DNA of 64,000 nt from Paraburkholderia xenovorans LB400 (GCF_000013645.1 NC_007951.1:3224001-3288000); one strand, 5' to 3'; positions 36,224 to 45,442 are shown, counted from the stretch's first letter. Notes: generated by a model not told the origin, from the letters alone. Program-made: numbers and translations.

Positions 36224-36988
36224 TCATTCCACCTGCCACTTCTTGATGATCTGCGTGAGCGTACCGTCGGCCTTGATCTTTCTGATGCCGGCGTTCAGCT
36301 GCTCCAGCGTGGCCGTGTCGCCCTTGCGCACGACGAAACACACCTGCCCTTTCACCGACGGTTGATATCCGCTGACAAGCCGCAATTGCGGATTCGGATT
36401 GTGCTGAAGCTGATACGCCAGAATCGGATGGTCGCCGAAGCCCGCCTTGATGCGGCCGAGCGCGACGTCGCGCATGATGTCGGCGACCGAGTCGTAGGTG
36501 CGCACTTCCTTGAAGATGCCCTTCCTGTTCAACGCGTCGACGAACGCGGTGCCGACCTGCGCGCCGACCACCTCGCCCTTGAGGTCGTCCATCGAGGTGT
36601 ACTGGCCTTTGTCGTCGGCGCGCACGATCAGGCCTTCGCCGTACGAGTACACGGTGTCGGAGAAATCGACGATCTGCTCGCGCGCCGGCGTTTTCAGCAT
36701 GGCTGCCGAGATGATGTCGATCTTCTTCGTGGTCAGCGAAGGAATCAGCGCGGAGAACGTGGTCTGCTCGATCCTGACGTCGAAGCCCGCCGCCTTGCCC
36801 GTCGCGGTAATCGCATCGACCAGAAGGCCCTGAATCGAATTGGTCTTCACATCCAGAAACGTGAACGGCACGCCGGTGGCCGTTGCTCCAATTTCGTACG
36901 TGGTGGCGGCCACCGACAAGGCCGGCGCACCGGCGAGCAGCAATCCTGTTGCAAAGACACTGGCAAAGCGTTTGGCGAACTGGAACAT
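36224..36988 (-). CDS. Periplasmic amino-acid-binding protein of ABC importer
   Basis: 254 residues. Signal peptide [28 protein letters not shown], then the family-3 binding fold ([60 protein letters not shown]). It captures a small polar solute, probably an amino acid or amine given the PuuB-like oxidase in the same unit. The ATG at 36988 is the start that exposes the signal peptide; GGAGAG lies upstream. Confidence 0.92.
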   Translation of the reverse strand: MFQFAKRFASVFATGLLLAGAPALSVAATTYEIGATATGVPFTFLDVKTNSIQGLLVDAITATGKAAGFDVRIEQTTFSALIPSLTTKKIDIISAAMLKTPAREQIVDFSDTVYSYGEGLIVRADDKGQYTSMDDLKGEVVGAQVGTAFVDALNRKGIFKEVRTYDSVADIMRDVALGRIKAGFGDHPILAYQLQHNPNPQLRLVSGYQPSVKGQVCFVVRKGDTATLEQLNAGIRKIKADGTLTQIIKKWQVE

Positions 36989-37018
36989 GAGTCTCTCCAC
37001 GAGTTGAAGACGGCCGAT

Positions 37019-37102
37019 CGGAATATCGGTACCCATCATTTGAATCATGATATTCGAATCAAAAATATCGACAAACGAAATTTGCATATCGATATTCGAT
37101 AT
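37019..37102 (-). promoter_or_regulatory. Promoter and operator between the importer operon and iclR-type gene
   Basis: For the importer (minus strand) a -35 TTGTCG (37069-37074) and -10 TATCAT (37047-37052) are 16 bases apart. The same region is full of ATATCG/CGATAT elements: GAATATCGG, TGATATTCGAATCA, AAATATCGAC, and a perfect inverted repeat ATATCGA-TAT-TCGATAT at 37086-37102. These overlap or flank the promoter and are the natural operator for the divergently encoded IclR protein. This AT-rich 150-base gap contrasts with its GC-rich surroundings. Confidence 0.65.
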
Positions 37103-37141
37103 GTTAGAGTCGACAGCAGGCGAAAACAATTGGGTGATTCC

Positions 37142-37966
37142 ATGACACGCAAGCAGCTCAGCCCGCAGACGGAAGCGCCCCAGGAGCCGGAAGAAACGCC
37201 GGACGCACTGTTCAATCAGTCGCTGGAAAAGGGAATCGCGGTGCTGCGCGCGTTCAGCGCCCAGCGCAGGTCGATGACACTGCCGGAAGTCGCGGAGGCA
37301 ACGGCGATCACCAAAAGCTCCGCGCAGCGCATGATCTACACGCTGGAAAAGCTCGGCTACGTGAGAAAGCATCCGCGTACGAGGCGCTATCAACTGGCGC
37401 CGCGCGTGATGCAGATCGGCTTCAACTACCTTGCCGCGGACACGCTGATCGACGTCGCCAATCCGTTCCTGTCCGAACTCACCAATGTCACCGGCGAGAC
37501 GACCAATCTGACCGAGCCGGATGGCGTCGACATGGTCTACGTGGCGCGGTTCGTGTGCATGAAGTTCGTGCCGATCCACATGCCGATCGGCAGCCGCATT
37601 CCGATGTACTGCACGGCGTCGGGACGGGCGTATCTCGCGGCGCTCCCGGACAGCGAGTCACGCACGCTGCTGCTGGCGAGCGAGCGCGTCGCGCATACGC
37701 AATACACCGTGACGGATCTCGACGAGATCGAGACGCGGCTCGCGCTCGGACGGCTCAACGGCTATGCGTCGAACCGCGAGGAACTGTTCATCGGCGATAT
37801 GACGATCGCGGCGGCCGTGCTCGACGGCGAGCGCCGGCCGGTCGGCGCGGTTCACGTCGTCGCGCCGACAAGCCGCTGGACGCCGGCGGAAGCGGAGGCA
37901 CGGCTCGCGCCCGCGGTGATCGATTGCGCACGCGGCATCAGCAATTCGATCAGGACGCTTGCCTGA
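37142..37966 (+). CDS. IclR-family transcriptional regulator
   Basis: 274 residues: an N-terminal winged helix (SLEKGIAVLRAFSAQRRSMT, VAEATAITKSSAQRMIYTLE) and a C-terminal ligand-binding domain (MPIGSRIPMYCTASGRAYLA, AAVLDGERRPVGAVHVVAPT). It is divergent from the importer/oxidase operon across 150 bases rich in palindromic ATATCG elements, so it almost certainly controls that operon and itself. The inducer is unknown but is likely the imported compound or its oxidation product. Confidence 0.92.
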   Translation: MTRKQLSPQTEAPQEPEETPDALFNQSLEKGIAVLRAFSAQRRSMTLPEVAEATAITKSSAQRMIYTLEKLGYVRKHPRTRRYQLAPRVMQIGFNYLAADTLIDVANPFLSELTNVTGETTNLTEPDGVDMVYVARFVCMKFVPIHMPIGSRIPMYCTASGRAYLAALPDSESRTLLLASERVAHTQYTVTDLDEIETRLALGRLNGYASNREELFIGDMTIAAAVLDGERRPVGAVHVVAPTSRWTPAEAEARLAPAVIDCARGISNSIRTLA

Positions 37967-38014
37967 GGGCGCGCGCCCCCGTTCTGCAGCCAGGCGGCAG
38001 CGCGGGCACCGCGC

Positions 38015-38590
38015 TCAGGCTTCCAGCACGTGTTCGATGCGCCGGTCCGGCACCAGCCACCAGGCGGCGGCAAGCGTATAGAGCGCGGCCGAGGCCCACG
38101 GCACGACAAAAGCCAGCGCAATGCCCGCCAGATAGATCACCACCGAGACCTTGCCCTTGAAGTCGTTGCCGACCGCTTTGGCGATGGTCGAGTCCTTGCC
38201 GTGCTCGCGAATCAGCACGCTCGTCAGGATGAAATACGCAATCGCCGACATGAACAGCACCACGCCGTACAGGGCGGTCGGCCAGGAGGCCAGATGGTTT
38301 TCGCCGACCCAATGCGTGACGGCCGGCAACAGCGACAGCCAGAAGAGCAGATGGAGGTTGGCCCACAACACGGCGCCGTTGACCTTCTGCACCGCATGGA
38401 ACATGTGATGATGATTGTTCCAGTAGATGCCGACGTAGATAAAGCTCAGCACGTACGCGCAGAACACGGGAAGCAGCGGACGCAGCGCCGCGAGATCGAA
38501 GCCCTCGGGCACCTTCAACTCGAGCACCATGATCGTGATGATGATGGCGATCACGCCATCGCTGAAGGCTTCGACACGTCCTTTGCCCAT
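38015..38590 (-). CDS. TMEM175-type (DUF1211) potassium channel-like membrane protein
   Basis: 191 residues. The first helix has RVEAFSDGVIAIIITIMVLE, the FSD signature of the TMEM175/DUF1211 family, and about six helices follow (one six-helix repeat, as in bacterial members that form tetramers). The WNNHHHMFHAV segment is also typical. Bacterial TMEM175 proteins conduct potassium with modest selectivity. The chosen ATG at 38590 is the only one that puts FSD at the usual place. Confidence 0.9.
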   Translation of the reverse strand: MGKGRVEAFSDGVIAIIITIMVLELKVPEGFDLAALRPLLPVFCAYVLSFIYVGIYWNNHHHMFHAVQKVNGAVLWANLHLLFWLSLLPAVTHWVGENHLASWPTALYGVVLFMSAIAYFILTSVLIREHGKDSTIAKAVGNDFKGKVSVVIYLAGIALAFVVPWASAALYTLAAAWWLVPDRRIEHVLEA

Positions 38591-38724
38591 CGGCTGGATT
38601 CCTGATGATGAATGCGGTTGAGCGCACCATTCGCCCGCGCCCCGCGGACGATCGCGCCGCTGCCGATTATCCGCGATGCCGCGCCGCTTTGTCGATGCGC
38701 CCGGGATCGGCCGGTGTGCCGCGT

Positions 38725-39075
38725 TCAACCCGGAGCGTCGTCCGGGTAGTAGACGGCGAGCCACACGCTCGGCTCCCGGTCGCTCGTCCATGCCACCCGG
38801 TGGCGACAATGCGCTTCGATCAGCACGTGATCGCCGGGCTTCATCGGATGCGGCTCAGCCTCGCCTTCGAATTCGAGCGCGGCCGCGCCGCTCAGCAACG
38901 CGACCCACTCGGCGCGAGGACTGTCGTACCAGAAACGCGGCGGGCTGGCGTGCCCCATCGAGACGATCCGCTCGATGCTCACGCCGCCCTGCTCCACCAA
39001 TGTGTCGATCTGCTCGTCCACGCCCGCCGGCGCGCCGGGGTCGAACAGATTGCCGCTTCTGATTGCGCGCTTCAT
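38725..39075 (-). CDS. Cupin-domain protein
   Basis: 116 residues, a single small beta-barrel cupin with PRAEWVALLSGAAALEFEGE, a MKPGDHVLIEAHCRHRVAWT metal-site motif and a C-terminal SVWLAVYYPDD strand. Members range from sugar isomerases to dioxygenases; this short form has no assigned reaction. It lies 27 bases after the disulfide-reductase gene on the same strand, so both are probably one transcript. Confidence 0.85.
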   Translation of the reverse strand: MKRAIRSGNLFDPGAPAGVDEQIDTLVEQGGVSIERIVSMGHASPPRFWYDSPRAEWVALLSGAAALEFEGEAEPHPMKPGDHVLIEAHCRHRVAWTSDREPSVWLAVYYPDDAPG

Positions 39076-39102
39076 CGCAGGTGCTCCGCTCGTGCGCGCC
39101 GC

Positions 39103-40503
39103 TCACTGCATGGGTTTGAGCCCGTCGAGCAGGGTCGGCACCAGTTCACTGATGGTGGGATGAATATGCATGGCGTACTGCAAGGTCGGATACGGCGCGC
39201 CCGCCGCCATGATGTCGATGAAGGTATGAATCGCCTCGTCGCCTTCGATGCCGTGAATGGCCGCGCCGAGAATCTGCCTGCTCTCGCGGTCGACCATCAC
39301 CTTCATGAAGCCGTCGGTCTCGCCGCGTTCGCGGGCGCGGCCCACCCGCGACATCGGCATGGTGGCGATCAGCGCGGGGCGCCCCGCTTTGCGCACCTCG
39401 GCCTCCGAAGCCCCCACGCGTGCCAGCGGCGGATCGACGAACACCGCATACGCCATGATCCGCGTATCGACACTGCGCGCGCCGCCGTCGAGCAGGTTGG
39501 CCGCGACGATCTGAAAGTCGTCGTAGGACGTGTGAGTGAAAGCGCCACGCCCGTTCACGTCGCCGATGGCCCACACGCCTGGCACGTTGGTACGCAACTG
39601 GCCGTCGACCGGAATCGTGCCGTGCCGGTCCGTCGTGATGCCGGCGGCCGCGAGGCCGAGGTCGTCGGTATTCGGCTCGCGGCCGGTGGCGAACAGCAGG
39701 TGCGACGCTTCGAGCGCGGGAATGTTCTGCTCGAAGCCGATGCACACTTCGTCCGGATGATGCGGATGCGGCTCGACCCGCGAAGGCTGCACGCCGAAGC
39801 GGAACTCCACACCCTCGCGGGCGAGCACCTTCCGCACGGATTCGGCAAAATCGGCGTCCTCGCGAGTGAGCACGCGTTCGCCGCGCACCAGCACGGTCAC
39901 ACGGCTGCCGAAGCGGCGAAAGATCTGCGCGAATTCGAGTGCGATATAGCTGCCGCCGACAATCACCAGATGATCCGGCAATTCCGTCAGTTCAAGCAGG
40001 TTGGAGTTGGTGTAGTAGCGAATCCGCCCGATGCCTTCGAGCGGCGGCACGACGGCGCGCGTGCCGGTGTTGATGAAGATTTCGTCGGCGCTGATCTCTT
40101 CGAGCACCGTGCCGTCCGGCCCGCTGATGGCGAGCGTATGCGCGCCGGTGAAGCGCGCGTGGCCGTTGAACACGCTCACGTTCTGCGCGCCGCGCAGCCA
40201 TTTCTCGACGCCGTCGCGCGACTGCCCGATGATCCTGTCCTTGCGCGCCTTGACCGCGGCCAGATCGACGCTGATCGCTCCGCTCACCTGCACGCCGAGT
40301 TCCGCGCAATGGCGCGCGACATGCGCTGCGCGAGCGCTGGCAACATAGGATTTGGTGGGCGTGCAGCCCACGTTCACGCACGTGCCGCCGAAGGCCGCGC
40401 GTTCAATGACCGCGGTTTTACGGCCGCTTTGACCGAGACGCACCGCCAGCGGCGAGCCGCCTTGTCCTGTACCGATTACGACTGCATTGAAGTGCTGTGG
40501 CAT
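39103..40503 (-). CDS. FAD-dependent pyridine nucleotide-disulfide oxidoreductase (mercuric-reductase-like)
   Basis: 466 residues. FAD motif VVIGTGQGGSPLAVRLG, redox-active disulfide GGTCVNVGCTPTK (Cys42 and Cys47), NAD(P) motif IVGGSYIALEFAQIFRRFG and a C-terminal dimerisation domain (YPTLQYAMHIHPTISELVPT). The N-terminal heavy-metal domain and C-terminal vicinal cysteines of true mercuric reductases are absent, so it is a MerA-like reductase of unknown substrate rather than a mercury-resistance enzyme. No mer genes are nearby. Confidence 0.9.
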   Translation of the reverse strand: MPQHFNAVVIGTGQGGSPLAVRLGQSGRKTAVIERAAFGGTCVNVGCTPTKSYVASARAAHVARHCAELGVQVSGAISVDLAAVKARKDRIIGQSRDGVEKWLRGAQNVSVFNGHARFTGAHTLAISGPDGTVLEEISADEIFINTGTRAVVPPLEGIGRIRYYTNSNLLELTELPDHLVIVGGSYIALEFAQIFRRFGSRVTVLVRGERVLTREDADFAESVRKVLAREGVEFRFGVQPSRVEPHPHHPDEVCIGFEQNIPALEASHLLFATGREPNTDDLGLAAAGITTDRHGTIPVDGQLRTNVPGVWAIGDVNGRGAFTHTSYDDFQIVAANLLDGGARSVDTRIMAYAVFVDPPLARVGASEAEVRKAGRPALIATMPMSRVGRARERGETDGFMKVMVDRESRQILGAAIHGIEGDEAIHTFIDIMAAGAPYPTLQYAMHIHPTISELVPTLLDGLKPMQ

Positions 40504-40609
40504 GGCAACGCTCCCGAGGCTGGAGTGCAGGTCGTAGCATCTTACCCTCCACGCCTCGAATCACCATGCCGGGTTGTCGATTGCCTCAGTTGGTTGCCGT
40601 GCGCGACGC

Positions 40610-40798
40610 TCAGTCGTGGCAATGCGCGGCGCAGATCAATTCACGCGAGCGTTGCAGCGCGGCCTGCGCGCCACGGGACGCCATGACCCAGCCGACCTGG
40701 CCCAGGTTGAAATCCTGCGACACCATCACCTGCATGAGGGCGACCATCGGCAAGACCACCGACGGCCGGTAAAGCTGGTTCCTGATCAAAGCTGGCAT
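40610..40798 (-). CDS. Possible small protein of unknown function
   Basis: 62 residues from MPALIRNQLYRPSVVLPMVA. GGGAG lies about nine bases before the ATG. The N-terminal third is hydrophobic (VVLPMVALMQVMV), followed by a polar helix and a His/Cys-containing end (ELICAAHCHD). It may be a small membrane-associated protein. Supported by the ribosome binding site and composition, but no family is recognised. Confidence 0.5.
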   Translation of the reverse strand: MPALIRNQLYRPSVVLPMVALMQVMVSQDFNLGQVGWVMASRGAQAALQRSRELICAAHCHD

Positions 40799-41033
40799 GA
40801 CAACCACTCCCGTAGCACGGCGCCGCTTCGGCTTCGCGCTCATTCACGTTTCGATGGGAGGATTGTAGGGAGACTGTCGTTGCGGATAAATACCGCTAAC
40901 GCGAAGGCACTTGTTTGTCAAACCGAACAATCAAATCCGGACGCGGGCGGCCAAGTGCAGCGGAGCGCGGCGGATTCCCGCGTGCGCGAGGCCAGGCAAG
41001 GCGCCGGGCCTGCGCGCGTGGCTGCCGGCCGGC

Positions 41034-43343
41034 TCAGGAGGCGTCGGCGAGACCGACCTGCGCGTCCCACAAACTGCGGGCATACGCACTGGCGCCGACC
41101 GGGCGGCTGTAGAAATAGCCCTGCTGCTTGTCGCAGTCGATCGCGCGCAGGAAAGCCGCCTGTTCGGCGGTTTCCACCCCTTCGGCGGTGACGTTCATGC
41201 CGAGCGAGTGCGCCATCGCCACCACCGCCTGGGTGATCGCAATGGAATCGCGATGATCCGGCAAGCCGGCGACGAACGAGCGATCGATCTTCAGGTTATG
41301 CAGCGGAAAGCGCTTCAGATACGACAACGACGAGTAACCGGTGCCGAAATCGTCGACGGAAATACGTACGCCCATCGCATTCAGCGCGCTCAGCATGGGC
41401 AGCACCGTTTCGCTGTCGCTCATCAGCAGCCGCTCGGTGATCTCCAGTTCCAGCGCCGCCGGTTCGAGCCCGGTTTGCAGGAGGCAGCGTTGGATGCGCT
41501 CCACGAGGCCGTCGTTGAACTGCCGGGGCGACAGATTCACCGCGACGATCAGCTCCGGCGCCAGCGTGCGCCGCCACTGCGCCACCTGTTCGCAGGCCCG
41601 CGTCAGCACGAAGTTGCCGATCTCGACAATCAGCCCCGCATCTTCGGCCACGGGAATGAATTCCCCCGGCGACACGTTGCCCAGCTCGCTGTTGTACCAG
41701 CGCAGCAGCGCCTCCGCGCCGATCGTGCGGCCGTCCTGACTGTCGACGATCGGCTGATACACGAGGCTCAGTTCGTTGCCGGCGAGCGCGCGCCGCAGCG
41801 ACTGCTCGATCGTGAAGCGGCGTTGCAGCTGCCGGTTCAGCTCGGCGGTGAAGAACTGGAAGTTGTTGCGGCCGCGCTGCTTGGCGTAGTACATCGCCGA
41901 ATCGGCGTTGCGCAGCAGCGTGGCCACGTCCTGGCCGTCTTCGGGAAAACGGCTGATGCCGATCGACGCGCCCAGGTAGTACTCGTTGTCCGCCACCGCG
42001 AACGGCACGGCGATCATGTCGAGAATGCGCTGCGCGAGGCCGATCAGATGCCCGGTGTTTTCATACGCGCTGACCACGATCACGAACTCGTCGCCGCCTA
42101 CGCGCGCCAGCGTGTCTTCGGGCGAAATGCACGCCGCGAGCCGCTCCGCCACGCTGCAGAGCAGGGCGTCGCCGGCCTCGTGACCGGCGGTGTCGTTGAC
42201 CTTCTTGAAGCCGTCCAGGTCGACGAACAGCACCGCGACGCTCACCAGTTCGCCCATACCGGACGAGGTATCGAGCGAAAACAGATCGCGCAGCCGCTCC
42301 GTGAGATACGCGCGGTTGTAAAGGCCCGTGAGCGAATCGCGGGTGGCGAGGAACTTGAGCTGCCGTTGCGCTTCGCGCACGGGGCCGATGTCGGTGAACG
42401 AGATCAGCACTGAACTCGGCTCGCTCTCGCCCGCCTTGATGATCGGCACCACGTTCTCTGTGATCCAGACGATGTCGCCGCCAATCAGCTCCAGGCCGAT
42501 CGTGACGCCGAGCATGGGTTTGCCGGTTGCCAGCACCTGGTTGGTCGGGCGGACCGCCTCGGTGACGACCGAGCCGTCCTCGTGATAGGCGCGCACCATC
42601 ACCGTCTGGATACTGCGGCCGACGATCTGCGGCGTGGCCCGCAGAATGCGCTGCGCGCTCGGATTGCAGGCCAGCACGATACCCGCCCGCGACTGCACGA
42701 CGATCCCTTCGATCAGATGATCGACTACCAGCCGGTGATGTTCCTCGCTGTGCGCGAGCCGCTGCGCCATTGTGTCCTGATGCACGGCCAGACCGACGCT
42801 GCGGCTGATATCGCGCAGCATGGCTTCTTCTTCGGCGCTGGGACGGCGCGACTTGCGGTAATACACCGCGAAGGCGCCGAGCACCACACCGGCATCGTTT
42901 TCAAAAGGTACCGACCAGCAGGCCCTGAGGCCGAGCGGCAGCGCGAGGTGCCGGAAGTCGGCCCACAGCGGATCGGTTTCGATATCCTCGACGACGACGA
43001 GCCGCCGCTCGAACATGGCGGTGCCGCACGAGCCGGCCCGCGGACCGATCGCCACCCCGTCGATCGCCGCGCTGAAGTGTTCGGGCAGCGACGGCGCGCC
43101 GCCCACCCTGGCGCGCACGCCTTCGGCGTCGAGCAACAGGATGGAACAGGACGCGCCTTCGCCCAGCAGCGCTTCCGCGCGGCGGCATACTTCGTCCAGC
43201 AATTCCGGCAGCGGCGTGTTGCGTGTGATCAAACGCAACACCGTGCGCTCCGACGCGAGCACCCCTTCGGCGAGATTCGCGCCGTAACGGGTGCCATCAG
43301 GAGCGGCTCCGATCGTGTTTTCTGATGTCGCTTCGCAAGTCAT
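41034..43343 (-). CDS. GAF-PAS-GGDEF-EAL cyclic-di-GMP turnover protein
   Basis: 769 residues. A GAF domain (about 30-185, CSILLLDAEG), a PAS domain (about 205-330), a GGDEF domain with an intact ARVGGDEFVIVV active site, and a C-terminal EAL domain with all key motifs (GAEALLRW, NLSPRQF, LELEITE, DDFGTGYSSLSY, KIDRSFVAG). Both diguanylate cyclase and phosphodiesterase sites look functional, so it may switch between making and breaking c-di-GMP in response to a cytosolic signal sensed by GAF or PAS. No membrane segments. It is a single-gene unit. Confidence 0.95.
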   Translation of the reverse strand: MTCEATSENTIGAAPDGTRYGANLAEGVLASERTVLRLITRNTPLPELLDEVCRRAEALLGEGASCSILLLDAEGVRARVGGAPSLPEHFSAAIDGVAIGPRAGSCGTAMFERRLVVVEDIETDPLWADFRHLALPLGLRACWSVPFENDAGVVLGAFAVYYRKSRRPSAEEEAMLRDISRSVGLAVHQDTMAQRLAHSEEHHRLVVDHLIEGIVVQSRAGIVLACNPSAQRILRATPQIVGRSIQTVMVRAYHEDGSVVTEAVRPTNQVLATGKPMLGVTIGLELIGGDIVWITENVVPIIKAGESEPSSVLISFTDIGPVREAQRQLKFLATRDSLTGLYNRAYLTERLRDLFSLDTSSGMGELVSVAVLFVDLDGFKKVNDTAGHEAGDALLCSVAERLAACISPEDTLARVGGDEFVIVVSAYENTGHLIGLAQRILDMIAVPFAVADNEYYLGASIGISRFPEDGQDVATLLRNADSAMYYAKQRGRNNFQFFTAELNRQLQRRFTIEQSLRRALAGNELSLVYQPIVDSQDGRTIGAEALLRWYNSELGNVSPGEFIPVAEDAGLIVEIGNFVLTRACEQVAQWRRTLAPELIVAVNLSPRQFNDGLVERIQRCLLQTGLEPAALELEITERLLMSDSETVLPMLSALNAMGVRISVDDFGTGYSSLSYLKRFPLHNLKIDRSFVAGLPDHRDSIAITQAVVAMAHSLGMNVTAEGVETAEQAAFLRAIDCDKQQGYFYSRPVGASAYARSLWDAQVGLADAS

Positions 43344-43606
43344 TTGTGCGCCCCCTAACCCGACATCGGCAACTTAGTGTACGCGGCGCACCGGGGTTTA
43401 CGCGAGGGGTGCGAGGTTATTCTTCGCACATCGCGGACCATTCCGGTGATCTGGCCTCGCCGTTGTCCGACCAGATATTGCCGTTGCCGGGACAGGATGA
43501 CGGTATCCGTTCGGATCCGCTATCGGCTGATGGAAAGTTGAAATTCGAACCACGCTCCGGCTTGTCACGACGACTTCTCGTGGTAAGGCCGGCGGCGTGG
43601 GCGCGC

Positions 43607-44542
43607 TCAGCCGTGCTGGTCCGGCGGGCGTCCGCCACCACCACCGCCGTTTTCACCGCCTGGCGGCCTGCCTCCGCCGCCTTGCGGCGGCTGGCCGCCC
43701 GGAGGCCTACCGCCGGCATTGCCCGGTTGGCCGCCCGGAGGCCTACCGCCGACATTGCCCGGTTGGCCGCCCGGAGGCCTACCGCCGGCGTTCCCGGGCT
43801 GGCCGCTTGGCGGTCTGCCACCGACATTCCCCGGCTGGCCGCCTGGTGGTCTGCCGCCGACATTCCCCGGCTGGCCGCCTGGCGGTCTGCCACCGACATT
43901 CCCCGGCTGGCCGCCTGGCGGTCTGCCACCGACATTCCCCGGCTGGCCGCCTGGCGGTCTACCGCCAGCATTCCCCGGCTGGCCGCCGGGTGGTCTACCG
44001 CCGACATTCCCCGACTGGCCGCCCGGCGGTCTGCCGCCGACATTGCCCGGCTGGCCGCCTGGCGGTCTGCCGCCGCCATGTCCCGGTGGCGGCCCACCCG
44101 GCGGCCCGCCCGCGCCAGGGCGCGGCGCAGGCGGCGGCGGATGATGCGCCCAGCGCCCCTGCTGGCCGTACCACGGCCGGCCGCGATAATAGTTGCCCCA
44201 ATACGTGCCGATCGAAAACGTCACGATCGGCAGGCCGATCACCGTGCCGTAGGTCATCACCGGCACGTTGCTGCCCTGGTAGGGATAGCTGAGCCGCCCG
44301 GCATAGACCCAGCCGCGCAGGTTCGGCGCGGCAACATCGCACCACTGATAGGTGCTGATGCACCCCATCACGCTCACCGGCACGCCGCCCGGCAGTTGCG
44401 TCACGACCGGGTAATCCGAGGCCGGACCCGCCCGCACGTTGACGGTGCCGTTGGTGTAAGCCTGCGACTGGGCAAAGGCTACGGCCGGCAACGCCAGCAC
44501 GCCCGCCACCGCATAAAGACATCGAACGAGGTGTTGTTTCAT
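43607..44542 (-). CDS. Exported SH3-like protein with Gly/Pro-rich repeat tail
   Basis: 311 residues. Signal peptide MKQHLVRCLYAVAGVLALPAVAFA, then a bacterial SH3 domain (TNGTVNVRAGPASDYPVVTQ, GVPVSVMGC) up to about residue 90 and a Tyr/Gly/Trp-rich stretch. The C-terminal half is a tail of ten 12-residue units, consensus GGRPPGGQPGNV, plus a degenerate eleventh. SH3 domains of this kind bind peptidoglycan or other surface ligands; the flexible tail could span the periplasm or coat the surface. The tail is encoded by 36-bp DNA repeats and can change length by slippage. Confidence 0.8.
   Translation of the reverse strand: MKQHLVRCLYAVAGVLALPAVAFAQSQAYTNGTVNVRAGPASDYPVVTQLPGGVPVSVMGCISTYQWCDVAAPNLRGWVYAGRLSYPYQGSNVPVMTYGTVIGLPIVTFSIGTYWGNYYRGRPWYGQQGRWAHHPPPPAPRPGAGGPPGGPPPGHGGGRPPGGQPGNVGGRPPGGQSGNVGGRPPGGQPGNAGGRPPGGQPGNVGGRPPGGQPGNVGGRPPGGQPGNVGGRPPGGQPGNVGGRPPSGQPGNAGGRPPGGQPGNVGGRPPGGQPGNAGGRPPGGQPPQGGGGRPPGGENGGGGGGRPPDQHG
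43690..44085. repeat. 36-bp tandem repeats within the SH3-protein gene
   Basis: About eleven near-identical 36-base units (CTGGCCGCCTGGCGGTCTGC then CGCCGACATTCCCCGG on the + strand) encode the GGRPPGGQPGNV units. Copies in the middle are nearly identical and the outer ones more diverged, as expected of recent expansion from within the array. Confidence 0.9.
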
Positions 44543-44819
44543 TCTTTCTCCCGATTCAAGGCCGCGTCGCGCGCTGTCGGCCCGCCTCGCTGGTGTGTCG
44601 CCGGTGTGTCATGAGTGCTGTTTTTTCCTGGACGGCTCGCGGTATTGCCGCGTGATACATCACATCCATAGAAGGCAGGTCGCACGGTGCATGCCTGAAC
44701 GCGTGCAATCCCACTTCCCCGACTTCCGCGCCGCCTCCGTCAGGCAAGATCTGGTAACCACCTGGCCGAAGTCATGCGTTTTTCGGGGGTCCGGGTTCAG
44801 GCAATCCGGCCGATCATCC

Positions 44820-44842
44820 GTTGCATGAAAAAATCATGCAAC
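44820..44842 (+). promoter_or_regulatory. Perfect inverted repeat at the start of the LprI-like gene
   Basis: GTTGCATGA-AAAAA-TCATGCAAC, nine pairs with a five-A loop. It lies 12 bases before the chosen start and covers an alternative in-frame ATG (44825). It could be an operator, or a hairpin that shields translation. Confidence 0.6.
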
Positions 44843-44854
44843 GCCGCGACTGCG

Positions 44855-45442
44855 ATGAACCGCCTCCGCCCGCTTCTAATTGCCGTGCTGATGCTCGCGC
44901 ATCCGCTCGCCCACGCCGCCAGCTTCGACTGCAACCGGGGGCGCTCACCGACCGAGAAGATGATTTGCGGCGACCCCGCGCTCTCGAAGCTCGACGACGC
45001 GCTGGGGCAACTTTACTGGAAAGCACGTCGAAGGGTTACCAACCGGCGCGCCTTTCTTACCGACAGCGACGGCAAATGGGCATGGCGGGAAGCAAATTGC
45101 CGCGATGCGGCGTGTCTGGGGACGTGGTACGCAACGCGTATCGAAGAACTGCGAAAGCTGGTGGAGAGCCTGCAAGCGGTGACGCCGCCGGCCGTAACAC
45201 CGTCCGCGCCGCCGGCCGAACCCGACACGCGGCGCGCGACGCTCGCGGCGCCCGTGCAAGCCGCCGCTACGGCGACGCATCAGTGCACGGCGGCCGATCC
45301 AGGGATCGTGGTGAACGAACAGTGTTCCGCCGTGCTCAAGAAGAACGGCAGTCGATGGAAATACACGCCGCACGACGGCGACTGGTTCTGCGGCGTTGCC
45401 ACGCTGGCGCCCGCGGAATTACAGGTTGACGCCGCGCAATAG
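44855..45442 (+). CDS. Exported LprI-like (DUF1311) protein
   Basis: 195 residues from MNRLRPLLIAVLMLAHPLAHA, a clear signal peptide. The mature N-terminus, ASFDCNRGRSPTEKMICGDP followed by ALSKLDDALGQLYW, is the lysozyme-inhibitor LprI-like domain (about 22-110, with paired cysteines). A Pro/Ala linker and a Cys-containing C-terminal part (HQCTAADPGIVVNEQC, DGDWFCGVATL) follow. LprI-domain proteins in mycobacteria inhibit lysozyme; most proteobacterial ones are untested. An ATG at 44825 would add ten residues but lies inside a perfect inverted repeat, so the later start is preferred. Neither start has a good ribosome binding site. Confidence 0.75.
   Translation: MNRLRPLLIAVLMLAHPLAHAASFDCNRGRSPTEKMICGDPALSKLDDALGQLYWKARRRVTNRRAFLTDSDGKWAWREANCRDAACLGTWYATRIEELRKLVESLQAVTPPAVTPSAPPAEPDTRRATLAAPVQAAATATHQCTAADPGIVVNEQCSAVLKKNGSRWKYTPHDGDWFCGVATLAPAELQVDAAQ

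Noticed and set aside
39103..40503. Mercury resistance gene merA
   Set aside because: The core disulfide is present, but the heavy-metal domain, the C-terminal cysteine pair and all other mer genes are missing.
43690..44085. Possible CRISPR array because the repeat unit is 36 bases
   Set aside because: Units are directly adjacent with no unique spacers, and they keep one reading frame encoding GGRPPGGQPGNV.
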